Source: Symbiodinium natans (lineage: Eukaryota; Sar; Dinophyceae; Suessiales; Symbiodiniaceae). Taken from it: a stretch of DNA of 64,000 nt. The stretch covers positions 296,501 to 360,500 of the forward strand of contig CAJNDS010002293.1 of the NCBI GenBank assembly GCA_905221605.1, in the 5' to 3' direction. The number at the start of each line of letters is the position of its first letter. The stretch's first letter is position 1. The notes beneath the pieces were generated by a model. It did no database searches and had not been told where the DNA came from. It saw only the letters and a program-made list of their open reading frames with translations. The translations under genes were made by a program, and so were the position numbers. This document shows positions 22,427 to 31,470 of this stretch, piece after piece.

Positions 22427-25400
22427 CTTACGGTTGGTAGGAACATCCCCCTATACATGCCCTTTAGAGTCTACCTCGGTACCTCATTCCCTCACTCCCT
22501 CATTCCCTACTAACCAACAGTAAGGATCCTGGCTCACGAAGCCCACATGGCGGCGTAGCCACAGGGGGTTGTAGTCTCGCAGCGCCCGGCCACCCAGAAA
22601 AATCTCCCCACTGCTGGGCTCATAGAGTCGCAGGAGGAGGGACAGAATCGTCGACTTGCCCGAGCCCGTCGCCCCTGTGCGGAAAGGGTTTAGGGTTTAG
22701 GGTTTAGGGTTTCGGGTTTGGGGTTTAGGATTTAGGGTTTAGGGTTTAGGGTTTAGGGTTTAGGGTTTAGGGTTCAGAGACTTCACCAGAATCTTACGAC
22801 GAGAATCCAGCCCATGGGGGTGTGGGGAGGGATTAAATACTCATTGACGACTCATGAAGAAGACTCTTTTTTCCCGATTGTTTTGGCCAATCCCTGCCTA
22901 AAATGCCCAGGAACTCGCCCTCCTTCACGCAAAAGGAGAGGTGTCTGAGGACGCTCGCACCTTGACGCTGCTGGTACTCGAAGGAAACGTTCCGAAACTC
23001 AACTGCCCATCGAACATCGCCTCGTGCGTTGGAAGCTTCGGTTTGTGTCTTGGCGCTCACATTCGGCTCATATTGGCTGTGTCGAACACGTGCTTTATTC
23101 TCAGGGTGAAAAATTAGGGGCTTTTTCTCGCTACGGAAGTTCACCCAGGAACGAATGAAAGGTGCCGGAAACGCTGGACCTTTAAACCAGTGCAGATGTC
23201 GTGGCATGTGGGGGGTGACAAGACTGCAAGCAAAGGGGTGCAGATTCTTGAGATTGCGCACCTATCGCCCTGAATGCCCCATCATGCACCACCAGCTGAA
23301 AGCACACATACCCCCAAGAAGTGGCCACTCCCTGAAGCCGCGCATGCTTTGTAGCTGCCGAAGCACCTCAACCCTCACTCAACCCTCAAAGGCCTGGCAG
23401 CCCTGCCACCTTACGTGCCCTGAAGCCCTGAAACAGAACTGAAACAACCCTTTTTTTGGAGCCCAAGGCACAAGGCTCGGGCATGGAGCTCAGGCTCGGC
23501 TCATCCAAGGCTGCCCTGGGCCTCCGGCCCAGGAGGGCTGCCATCTGGGCCAAAGGCCCCAAGGCGTGGGCGGACACATTGGATGCGGCAGCCTGGGCAT
23601 ACCTGGACGTGGAAGCAAGATCCGAACCCTAAACCCAAACCCTAAACCCTAAACCCTGTTTGATTTGGGGGTTGAGGTGGTCGGAGGGCATAAGTGTGGC
23701 AGTAGATTCCATACATCTTCGGAGTGGGCGGAAGGTGGATTGCACGCTGCTGTTTCAAGATGCAAACTGGGGTATGACACCCCCCGCCCCTGCCTGACCC
23801 CATCGAAGGCGTTCTGCGCGATGAGGACCACAGATGAGAGCTCCCCAAATCTGGGCATGCAAATTGCTTGGAAACCAGCCCGCATGGTTGAGAAGGTGCC
23901 ATCATAAGAATAATACTTATTCTTCTTCGTCTTCTTCTTCGTCTTCGTCTTCGTCTTCGTCTTCTTCTTCTTCTTCTTCTTCTTCTTCTTCTTCTTCTTC
24001 TTCTTCTTCTTCTTCTTCTTCTTCTTCTTCTTCTTCTTCTTCTTCTTCTTCTTCTTCTTCTTCTTCTTCTTCTTCTGCTTCTTCTTCTTCCTCTTCTTCT
24101 TCTTTGTCCTATTATTGTAATTATCGTCGACATTATTGCTTCAATTGTAATCATCATCAACATCGTGTGCCAGGCCGAGAGGCTGCATCTCGCCGCGCAG
24201 GGCCAGGCGGCCGCCGTACCAGAGCGTGCTGATCTCCAAGCCATGCTCGAGCAGCGCCTTCACAGACCGGAAGGCAAGTGACAAGAAGAGCAGGGTTTAG
24301 GGCTTTGAGGTTTAGGGTTTCGGGTTTCGGGCTTAGGGTTTAGGGTTTAGGGTGGTTTAGGGTGGTTTAGGGTGGTCCGCTCCCTCTTTCCCTCCTTACC
24401 CCCAAAACGCGGGGGGGGGGGAGGGGGGGAGGGGGGAGGGGGGGGGGGGGTAGGGGGTGGCACCCACAAGACTTCCCCCCCCCCCTACCGCCCCCCCTCC
24501 CCCCCCCCCCCCTACCCCCCCCCCTCCTGGTTGCTGGCCTGTTCAACAATTGATGGGGCTGCCCTGCCCTTAAGCTGGCTTCAGCTCCTGTTTGGGTCCT
24601 GGTGCTACTCCCCCCCCCCAACGTTTCACAGAGGCTCAAGCAAATCAACTTTTGGATCCTTTGAGCTGACGAGCGCGTTTAAACCTTTCAACTATGCTCC
24701 AGCGGGGTTGGCGGGCCGGAGGCTCTTAAATTAGGGTTTACTCGGCGCTGTCTCTGAGTCTGAGCAACTGAGCGCGACTGCACTGAGCCAGCACATCATC
24801 GGGACCACCCCCCGCAGTACTGGAACTACAGGGCGGCATCCCAAATCACCAGCCGATCCGACAGGACATCCAGAGGGTTTAGGGTTTAAGGGAGATAATT
24901 GTCCATCAGGGGGGGTGGGCGTTCCGAACCCCAGCTTCGGAGAAGAGTTAAATCCAGAGATAGTTCTTGCAGGTATATGCATGATTTTCAGAAGCAACTT
25001 CCTCCAAGTTTAACTGCTTCTTTGCCTCGGGCCTTCAAAGTCAATAGACCTAACTGTTTGAACGAGCGGACCACTCTGTACCTCGTTTTGCAAAATAGCG
25101 GGCCATCGGTATTTCGCTTCGGCTCCAAATCTCGGATCTTCGAAAACAATTAACTTCGAGAAATCCAGAGCGATTCCTCGCAGACCAAAGCAACATATAC
25201 ATCTGGAGTTCATTCCCCTCAGCGGACCCAAAGCAAACAATCAAATCCAGAGTTAATGCCCTTAGAGGACCCCAAACCGTTAGAAAACAATCAAATCCAG
25301 ACTTAATTGTCTGGACAGGGGGGCTGAACAACACCGACAATCAACTCTAGAGTTAGTTTTCTCCTTCCTAAACCCTTGGACAACATGTAAATCTAGTGTT

Positions 25401-28400
25401 TATTGTCTGGATAGGGGCTGAACAACCCCAGAAGCAGAAACAATCAACATCAATCAAACACAGAGCTAACTGTTATTAACTCATGTTTTCATAGTTTCCT
25501 TCACAGACCATCTAACCCCTAAACTGGCCCGAACTAATACTAACACTACTTCTGCCCCCATAAAGCGCAATATTGGTAACAACAATTCTCGGTTTTTTTA
25601 CGAACGCAACGTGTAGCGGCTTGGGATGATCGTGGCGTTCCATGCACAACTGTGGGTTGCAAGAGCTTGCGACCTCCGATGCGGAACCTGCTTCCTAGAC
25701 CATGTCTTGTTCGGACGTGAGGTCCTTCTGCCGGCCCCTTTGTTGGCTAGTTGGGATGTTCCCCCCCTTTATACTAACAGTCCTTAATAGGAATTATAAT
25801 ATGGCGGTATAAGCATATAATCCCTACTAAGGGCTGTTCGACTGCTAGTATGAGGGGGAACATCCCAAGGTGAGGTCCCTGGTTCCCTAAAGCCTAAGCC
25901 CTAAACCCTAACCCCTCCCTGGTTCCCTAAAGCCTAAGCCCTAAACCCTAACCCCCCCCCCCCTCGCTTAAGTAACCTTAACGAGGCTACATGTTCCCTA
26001 AATAGCCTTAAATTACGGGGCGGTGGGGGGGAACCGAGGGAGCCTGAAAGGCAGCCCCCAAGCTGAACACCGACCGACGCTCTGCAAAAGCTCCCGGCCT
26101 GGAGCGGCTGCAGAAGGCGGAAGACCAGCCTCAGGGTTTAGGGTTTAGGGTTTAGGGTTTAGGGTTTAGGGTTTAGGGTTTAGGGTTTAGGGTTTAGGGT
26201 TTAGGGTTTTTTTTTGCCACCCGCCTAGCTGACACTCCGGCCACATTGCAGGGACTAGTTCCGGAAATACTGCGTCATAGGTTTAGGGTTTAGGGCTTAG
26301 GGTTCAGGATTCAGGGTCTAGGGTTTAGGGCTAAGGGTTTAGGGTTCCGTGTTCTGGGTTTTCCTAGTTGCTGAGTACCCTGGGCCACAAAAGGGTTAAC
26401 CTTTCAATTACGGTAGGATTATATTATATACCCCAGAAGGCTAAAGGTGACCTACTCAGCTGCTAAGGTTTTCTTTGCCACGCACCTAGCTGTGCAACTC
26501 AGTTTAACCAGAGTCTTCGGCAACAAAAAAAAGCGTTTTTCGTAGGGAAGTCGGATAATCAGGAACCGCACAAACCCCTACACAAGCTCTAAGGGGTTCG
26601 AAAGGCCACCTAGTCGCCTACGACCAAAGAAACCGAGTTGCTGAGCACCCTGCCTGGGCCTACCCCAAAAAGCTAAAGGTCACCTACTCGGCTACCAAGG
26701 AAGAGGAGCAAAACTCTCCGACATATACCCCAAAAGGCTACGGGTCACCTACTCAGCTACCAAGGAAAAGGGGCAAAACTCTCCCCAGAAGCATCCCCGC
26801 AGCATCTTCCGCTGCTGCAGCTGGTCGTGGACGGCCAGAAAACGTGCGAAGGTGGCCAACTCCATGGGCTCCCGGGCAAATGCACGCCTTGTGGTGCGGT
26901 TTAGGGTAGGATGAGGGTTTAGGGTTTAGGGTTTAGGGTTTAGGGTTTAGGGTTTCGGGTTGAAACCCCGAAGCCCTTGGGTGTCAAGCCCCGGCCCTCC
27001 GCAAGGAATCTCGAAAAAGCCGCCCCTGCCGCAAGGCGGCACCCTGTTGAACTTGGGATGATTTTTTCCTAAACCCTAAACCCTAAACCCTAAACCCTAA
27101 ACCCTAGAAGCCAAACCCTAACCTTATACTACTCACAGTCCTTAAACGGGATTATAATCGGGACTATATTTACGATAGGGACTATAATGAGACCGGGGGC
27201 TGCAATTATAATAAGGACTATAGTTATAATAGGGGCTATAGTTATAATAAGGACTAAGATTATAGCAGGGACTGTAATGACAATGGGGGGTACTACAATA
27301 CCTGTTTCGGACTGTTAGCAAAAGGGGGAACATCCCAATATTGAACCCGTACTGAGGCGCGTGAGGGGGAAAGCGTTTGCTCTGCCAGGCGTGCCTTGTT
27401 CCCCACAATACCTCCCTTCTTAAGGAAATGTATAAGGAAGTCATAATGAGGAACCCGAAACATGTAGGTGTATGGCACCCTTGCATCTGATAAGGACCCC
27501 CTCCAACCCAAGAAAATACAAAAAAACACTCCCTACTTTAGAGAACTGCCCTCTTTTTTGTTTTGGGAGTGTAGGGCCCGTCATCCTTGTGCAGCCGGGG
27601 ATGCTCGTCTTTGTTTGGAACTATGGCCATTGCTTCGGGCTTTGGGGTTTGCACGAAACACGGAACTGATTCTCAAGAACGCCCTGGGTGCATGGTGCGG
27701 AGGGCGGGCGGTCTCACGAGCGAGGACCAGCAGCCGTTGATCTGCCCCTTGAAGTCAGGGAGGGAGCTCTGGTTCTCCAACCGCTCCTCCAACCCCTGCA
27801 GCAGCTGGCTGAGCAGGAACTTCAAGGGCAGCATGACCATCAAGAAAGCAGCCTCGGATGGCCCTTAAGACTCCCTCTGAAAAGTAGTCCCCTACATATC
27901 ATCCTCTTAAACCCTATGAGGGAAGAATAGAACATATATGATCCTAAAATATCATCCTCTTAAACCCCAACCAGGGAAAAATATCAGTTCTCCCAACAGC
28001 CCTTACCGAGCCGCAAGGCCGCGATTCTGGCGGGAGAGCGCCAGCACGGCGGTGGCCAGGCGGACGGAGGCCTCCACCGCTGTCGCGGGAAAGTCGACCA
28101 CCTGGGAGATGGTGGTGCCACAACCTCGGATGGCCCGAAAAAAACCCTCTGTGGGGTTTAGGGTTTAGGGTTTAGGGTTTAGGGTTTAGGGCTTTTCCTA
28201 AATACGGTCCTCTTTAACCCACTAAGGGAAAATCTATAACATATCCCAAGGGCCTACCGAGGAACTTCCAATCAGGGAGCGCAGCTGCCAGAGGTCACAC
28301 TGCTCCAGGTACTCCAGGTCTTGTCGCAAGAGCGAGCCAAACCTTAGTTGTCCAGTAATCTGGGGGAACTAAAGGTTAACCTTTGGGACTGTTAGGGAAT

Positions 28401-29623
28401 TATATTACCCCAAGAAGGTGAAAGGTTACCTACTCTACTCCCAGGAAACAGTGCAACCTTGAGCTCCTGTATCACCTTGGACTTCCCGTGCAGGCTCAGA
28501 CGGCCACGCGCGAACTCGGCGATCTGTATGATCAGCTCACTCACCACCATGGCCCCCACCGTCTGCCCAATGCTGGCGGACGCAGGACCGCCGGTTTTGG
28601 CGCCGGTCACGGCGTCCTTGGCCAAGTTGATCACCCCGGCCTGGTAGTGTAGGCGCATGGCTGAAAACGCACCAAGGACCATGGACAGCAAGGACGAGAG
28701 CGCGACGAAGGGCAAGGTCGTCTTGAACCTGTACTCCCCTTAGAACCTTAATAAAACTGTTATGTTTCATATCCTCTTGGGTTTTATATGAACAAAAATC
28801 CCTAAACCCTAAACCCTAAACCTTAATAGAAATAATATTGTTCATATGAACAAAAAATTTAACAAAAAAAATCCCCAAAGGGAGATATAGGAACCGCCAG
28901 ATGAGGCCGGCCACGCACTTCCACTGCGCCAGGTGACGGAACCGGACCATGGCTTCCGCATCCGCCAACTCCTTCTGAGCTTTGTACTTTAAAAACCCTT
29001 TGAAAACTAAATTTATGACTAGGTTCCCTTATAAATTATATATGAATAGGTTCCCTTATGAACTATATATGAATAGGTTCCCTTATAAGGAAAGAAGGGA
29101 AATTTTGACAATTATCCCAAAGCACAACCCAGCCTTGCTGTAGAGTTTCTGGATGGCAGAGGCCAGTTTCTGTGGACAGCGCTTGGAGATTGTCTCTTCC
29201 AAGTCCCGCGCCTCTCCAGCCCGTCGTTGTAACAGATCGCACTCTGCCTCTCCCTTCGTTACGGCCTCCGCGTCCAAGATTCGCGGTTTTGCAGAGTTTG
29301 GGGCTTCTGAGCCCGTGACCGCGAGCCTGGCTTCGGCTGTCTTGCGGCGGAGCTCGCAGGCCGTGAGGGCAGCGGACACCGCGAAGCCATCTAAAGCTTC
29401 CAGCGCCTGGAAGTGAGCTTTCGCAAGCTCTTCTGCAGCATCGGCGATGGACTCCGAGGTGATTCGGCATTCAAGGGGCTCACAGGGCTCAGCCTTAGAG
29501 GCCTCTTCTTCTGCTTGGCATGTCTGAAGCAGCCCTTTCAGCCGCGGCACGGAGTTCACCAGGCAGGGCAAGGGCACCTGCTTCAAGAGGTCTTGCAACT
29601 TTGCCCGCCGGGCCTCCCGCTCC
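21863..29623 (-). CDS. ABC exporter (TMD-NBD) gene, multi-exon, start not resolved
   Basis: Minus-strand exons can be chained into an ABC exporter half-transporter. The N-terminal part is a soluble helical region; the membrane domain is recognisable from LLRQDLEYLEQCDLWQLRSL, AFLMVMLPLKFLLSQLLQGL, RRAFAREPMELATFARFL and STLWYGGRLALRGEM. The nucleotide-binding domain has an A-loop-type VEFRNVSFEY, Walker A GATGSGKST, Q-loop VGFVSQD, signature LSGGERQRLALARAI, Walker B LLILDEATSALDE and H-loop CVAHRLSNLAKADRLLV. All catalytic motifs are intact, so the gene looks functional. Family members pump lipids, peptides or xenobiotics across membranes; the substrate cannot be told. Exons are small; introns hold TIR elements and telomere repeats. 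The 5' end and some exons between 27.7 and 23.1 kb are not resolved. Confidence 0.85.
22427..22528 (-). mobile_element. Introner-like TIR element forming an intron of the ABC gene (102 bp)
   Basis: The intron starts and ends with inverted repeats (CTTACTGTTGGTTAG and the complement of CTTACGGTTGGTAGG) and is flanked by AGGATC(C/T)T on both sides, like a target-site duplication. Removing it gives VSQ^DLVLCRRTVRENL, an uninterrupted Q-loop. Implied boundaries are GA...AG. A related element is at 12496-12595. Confidence 0.8.
22529..22674 (-). CDS. ABC exporter exon with Walker A and Q-loop
   Basis: After an AG acceptor (CGCACAG) the frame reads GATGSGKSTILSLLLRLYEP, then GEIFLGGRALRDYNPLW and VGFVSQ. 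Joined to the previous exon it gives GILGATGSGKST. Telomere repeats lie about 10 bases upstream of the acceptor. Confidence 0.9.
22687..22775 (+). repeat. TTTAGGG array inside an ABC-gene intron
   Basis: About 12 units ending roughly 10 bases from the acceptor of the Walker A exon. Confidence 0.9.
22898..23075 (-). CDS. ABC exporter exon: start of the NBD
   Basis: Reads WAVEFRNVSFEYQQRQGASV, then LRHLSFCVKEGEFLGILG, the first beta strands of an ABC ATPase. The donor appears to be GC (G^GCAGGG at 22897). The upstream boundary is approximate. Confidence 0.8.
23420..23580 (-). CDS. Possible ABC exporter linker exon
   Basis: Minus strand reads SNVSAHALGPLAQMAALLGR and continues with a charged linker. 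The position between the last TM helix and the NBD, and the composition, fit the intracellular linker helix, but no diagnostic motif is present. Confidence 0.35.
23920..24110. repeat. TTC/TCG trinucleotide microsatellite
   Basis: About 60 triplets, mostly TTC, with TCG at the left end, in an intron of the ABC gene. The Ser- or Arg-rich frames there are artefacts. Confidence 0.95.
24180..24257 (-). CDS. ABC exporter exon: last TM region
   Basis: After GAAG^ the frame reads ALLEHGLEISTLWYGGRLAL-RGEM, matching the conserved LWYGG-x-LV--G turn near the sixth TM helix of ABC exporters. Boundaries are approximate; a long TTC microsatellite lies in the following intron. Confidence 0.75.
24411..24527. 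repeat. G-tract facing a C-tract
   Basis: Runs of G (GGGGGGGA type) for about 50 bases, a 25-base spacer, then runs of C for about 50 bases. It can fold as a long hairpin or as quadruplex/i-motif structures. Confidence 0.85.
25751..25868. mobile_element. 118-bp MITE, TTGGGATGTTCCCCC family
   Basis: Inverted ends TTGGGATGTTCCCCC and GGGGGAACATCCCAA; inner arms carry ACTAACAGTCCTTAATAGG and its inverted partner. Relatives: 88-190, 15681-15784, 20930-21007, 27053-27338. Confidence 0.85.
26137..26208 (+). repeat. TTTAGGG array inside the ABC gene
   Basis: About ten units followed by a run of T and TTTGCCACCCG. Confidence 0.9.
26355..26770. mobile_element. Three TIR elements of the AAAGGTTAACCTTT family in an ABC-gene intron
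   Basis: Copies at about 26355-26460, 26637-26700 and 26720-26765, each with GAGT-CCCTG or CCCCA-AAGGCTA and ending CACCTACTC-GCTACCAAGG. They sit downstream of the RRAFAREP exon, so this intron grew by repeated insertion. Confidence 0.6.
26797..26887 (-). CDS. ABC exporter exon: coupling-helix region
   Basis: Reads RRAFAREPMELATFARFLAV, then HDQLQQRKMLR. This matches the ABC exporter pattern of R-A-F-x-R-E followed by an amphipathic helix between TM4 and TM5. AG acceptor at 26888-26889; a TTTAGGG array lies just upstream. Confidence 0.75.
26900..26957 (+). repeat. TTTAGGG array next to an ABC exon acceptor
   Basis: About six units immediately upstream (minus strand) of the RRAFAREP exon. 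Confidence 0.85.
27053..27338. mobile_element. Composite MITE of the TTGGGATG family inside an ABC-gene intron
   Basis: TTGGGATG at the left, GGGGGAACATCCCAA at the right. The middle has been enlarged by a CCCTAAA array (27067-27105) and by repeated AGGGACTATAAT units (about six). Confidence 0.65.
27718..27852 (-). CDS. ABC exporter exon: TM helix
   Basis: Reads AAFLMVMLPLKFLLSQLLQG then LEERLENQSS, a hydrophobic helix followed by a charged one. The GT donor at 27716-27717 is a guess; the acceptor side carries the CCGAG motif shared with another intron of this gene. Confidence 0.7.
27853..28006 (-). mobile_element. Introner-like intron, CTCGGTA family, copy 1
   Basis: Begins CTCGGTAAGGGC and ends GGGCCATCCGAGG (inverted CCTCGG ends). 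The inside shares TTTTCCCT-G-TGGG and AAGAGGA with the intron at 28133-28257. TTTAAGAGGATGATAT is repeated within it. Confidence 0.65.
28007..28132 (-). CDS. ABC exporter exon
   Basis: Reads GCGTTISQVVDFPATAVEAS then VRLATAVLALSRQNRGLAAR. It is flanked on both sides by introns whose ends carry CTCGGTA and GGGCCATCCGAGG. The exact splice phase is off by one unless the acceptor or donor is non-canonical. Confidence 0.7.
28133..28257 (-). mobile_element. Introner-like intron, CTCGGTA family, copy 2, with embedded telomere repeats
   Basis: Begins CCTCGGTAGGCCCTTGGG and ends GGGCCATCCGAGG, as in the neighbouring intron. A short CCCTAAA array sits in its second half (28155-28190). Confidence 0.65.
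28258..28342 (-). CDS. ABC exporter exon
   Basis: Joined to the preceding exon across a 108-bp TIR intron it gives ELKVALFGSLLRQDLEYLEQ and then CDLWQLRSLIGSSS, the classic L-F--LLRQD--- segment after TM2. GT donor at 28256-28257. Confidence 0.85.
28343..28450 (-). mobile_element. Introner-like element forming an intron of the ABC gene (108 bp)
   Basis: GT...AG intron reading GTTTCCTGGGAGTAGAGTAG on the minus strand and ending ACTAAG. GTTT occurs at both junctions. Internal palindrome AAAGGTTAACCTTT. Relatives: 874-975, 21255-21345, 26355-26460, 26637-26700, 26720-26765. Confidence 0.8.
28451..28728 (-). CDS. ABC exporter exon: TM1-TM2 region
   Basis: Starts after ACAG^ and reads FKTTLPFVALSSLLSMVLGA, then a hydrophobic stretch (IGQTVGAMVVSELIIQIAEF) and KSKVIQELKVAL. 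The GT donor at 28449-28450 begins a TIR-type intron. Confidence 0.8.
28891..28974 (-). CDS. Probable ABC exporter exon
   Basis: Reads KELADAEAMVRFRHLAQWKC then VAGLIWRF, linking the soluble N-terminal exon to the first membrane helix. Acceptor AG is visible; the donor is not certain. Confidence 0.6.
29130..29623 (-). CDS. Probable N-terminal soluble exon of the ABC exporter gene
   Basis: After GTGCCAG^ the frame reads EREARRAKLQDLLKQVPLPC and then about 160 residues of Ala/Glu/Leu-rich helix (AEELAKAHFQALEALDGFAV, RAGEARDLEETISKRCPQKL). No known domain is recognised; coiled coil is likely. Its assignment to the ABC gene rests on strand, spacing and the following exon, so it could belong to a separate gene. 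Confidence 0.55.
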
Positions 29624-29649
29624 TGGCACAGAGGTGACGGAAGTATCAG

Positions 29650-31470
29650 CACGAGATGGAAGAGGCAGAGGGAGCCTGGACTGACACACGTTCGATTCTA
29701 CACTTCTTACGTACTCCTGATGGAAATCAGGGGCGACCCTCCCGAAAGCACGAATCGCCGGTCCCCTCAGCACAGAACATCCCCGAAACCTTCTTGCACC
29801 TCGACCCTAGACCCCAAAGCCCTGTTTGAACCCTGAACCCCAAACCCCAAGCACTAAACCCTCTCGCAAGTGCCTGGCTGCAGACTGCGCGCACATGTTG
29901 TGCCCCAGTCGAAAAGAGCTCCGAAAGCAAACATGAACACTTGTTAAGCACGGACTGAGGAGGCTGCCGGCAACACCTGAAAACCCTAAACCCTAAACCC
30001 TAAACCCTAAACCCTAAACCCTAAACCCTAAACCCTAAACCCCAAACCCCAAACCCCAAACCCCAAACCCCAATTCATCCAACCACACCTTGGCCACCCA
30101 GGACCGGAGGCTCTCGTCCTCAAGTACATCACCTCCCGTGGTGCGCGCCGTCCACCTGGGAGTTTGGGGGGTTTTAGGGTTTCGGGCTTAGGGTTGAAGC
30201 TTAGGGTTTAGGGTTTCGACTCTCGCACTAGCGCAAGCCGGCAAGGCTCCGGGTTCAGGGTTTTTTTGCCACCCGGGTTCAGGGTTTAAGGTTTAGGCTT
30301 TAGGGTTTAGAGTAGGGTTTAGGCTTGAAGTTTAGGGTTTGTTTTCTGCCACCCGACTAGGCACAGCACCGCGGGGTCTACTGTAGGGTTCGTCGAGGGG
30401 GTTTCAAACAAGACGCTAAGATCCCACGCAAACAAATCCGCACTGCGCGAAACAGCTTTGTTTACGATCCCTGTTTGAGGCTGACCATGTACAGGCAGCA
30501 AGACTGAGGGTTTACACGGGGGACCGGTGACCGTGCACAACCATCGGCACGGTTTGGGTTGGATCAGATATAAACCACAAACAATTCTTTTTTGGTTGCT
30601 CGGCCCTGCTTGATAATGCTGTGTCTTCCTTTGCCACCCACAGCGCAGAAAGCTGACAAAAAACGGGTCAGGCACCCCCGTTTGGAGGCGGACCAGCCTG
30701 GCAAACAAAACTGCCAGCTACGGGCTGTCTCAAACAAAAAAGACAGCTACACAGCAAAGGGGTTCCCCGCACGAGCCCAGACATTATAAGAATTTAATCC
30801 TACGCTCCATTGGCGGTCCCCGAGCTGTGACTGCGTAGAGTAAGTAAAGAAGTCCATCCCCACACCCAAGCCCAGGCATACTGGTTCATGATTGTTCCCT
30901 GGTCAGGAATGGCCAGGGTTTACCAGAGTGTTTGGGGACACCCGTTCCGGTATGAGGCCGGTGCAGAAGCAGCAGCACCGCTCCCACAGCCGCGACCACC
31001 GAACCCTGGCGCAGAAGCAGCCTGCTTGGAAGGGTGCAGGGAAAAGATGCTTTCAAGGGGCTTGACTTGCAGGAGTTGTCTAGGCACCTGAATTTCTGCA
31101 GCTCTAGACAGCAAAACATTCAGCTCAGAGCCGTCAGACTGTTCGGAACCCTTTGGAATTGGTAATCCAGCCAAGATGCTGAGGGGGCGGTGGCCACTCC
31201 GGCAGGAATCTGCCTGGCGCCTGAAAGACAACTTTGGGCAAACAAACACCCAAAGCTCAGCACCAAGAAGCATACATCAAAAAGGGTCTGTGCTCAGGGG
31301 TCTGATGAACGAAGCGACTTGGAGACGGATCTAAGCCAAGGGGCGTCGGGCAGGGGAGGGAGGGGGGGATGTAAGCTAGGCTGTGGCCACACCAGGCAGC
31401 TACCAGCGTTGAGTGCGACGTCTTTTTCACATCTGCACTGTCTCCTGCGGTCTCGTATGCTTTTGCACAA
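29650..31470. other. Intergenic or 5' part of the ABC gene, no gene resolved
   Basis: Holds the telomere array at 29983-30072, repeated TTTGCCACCCG phrases (30257, 30345, 30632) and no frame with recognisable family features. Confidence 0.35.
29983..30072 (-). repeat. CCCTAAA array passing into CCCCAAA
   Basis: About eight CCCTAAA units, then five CCCCAAA units: an ordered change of variant. Confidence 0.9.

Noticed and set aside
23642-24244. Arg-rich or Ser-rich protein
   Set aside because: It is a TTC/TCG microsatellite in an intron.
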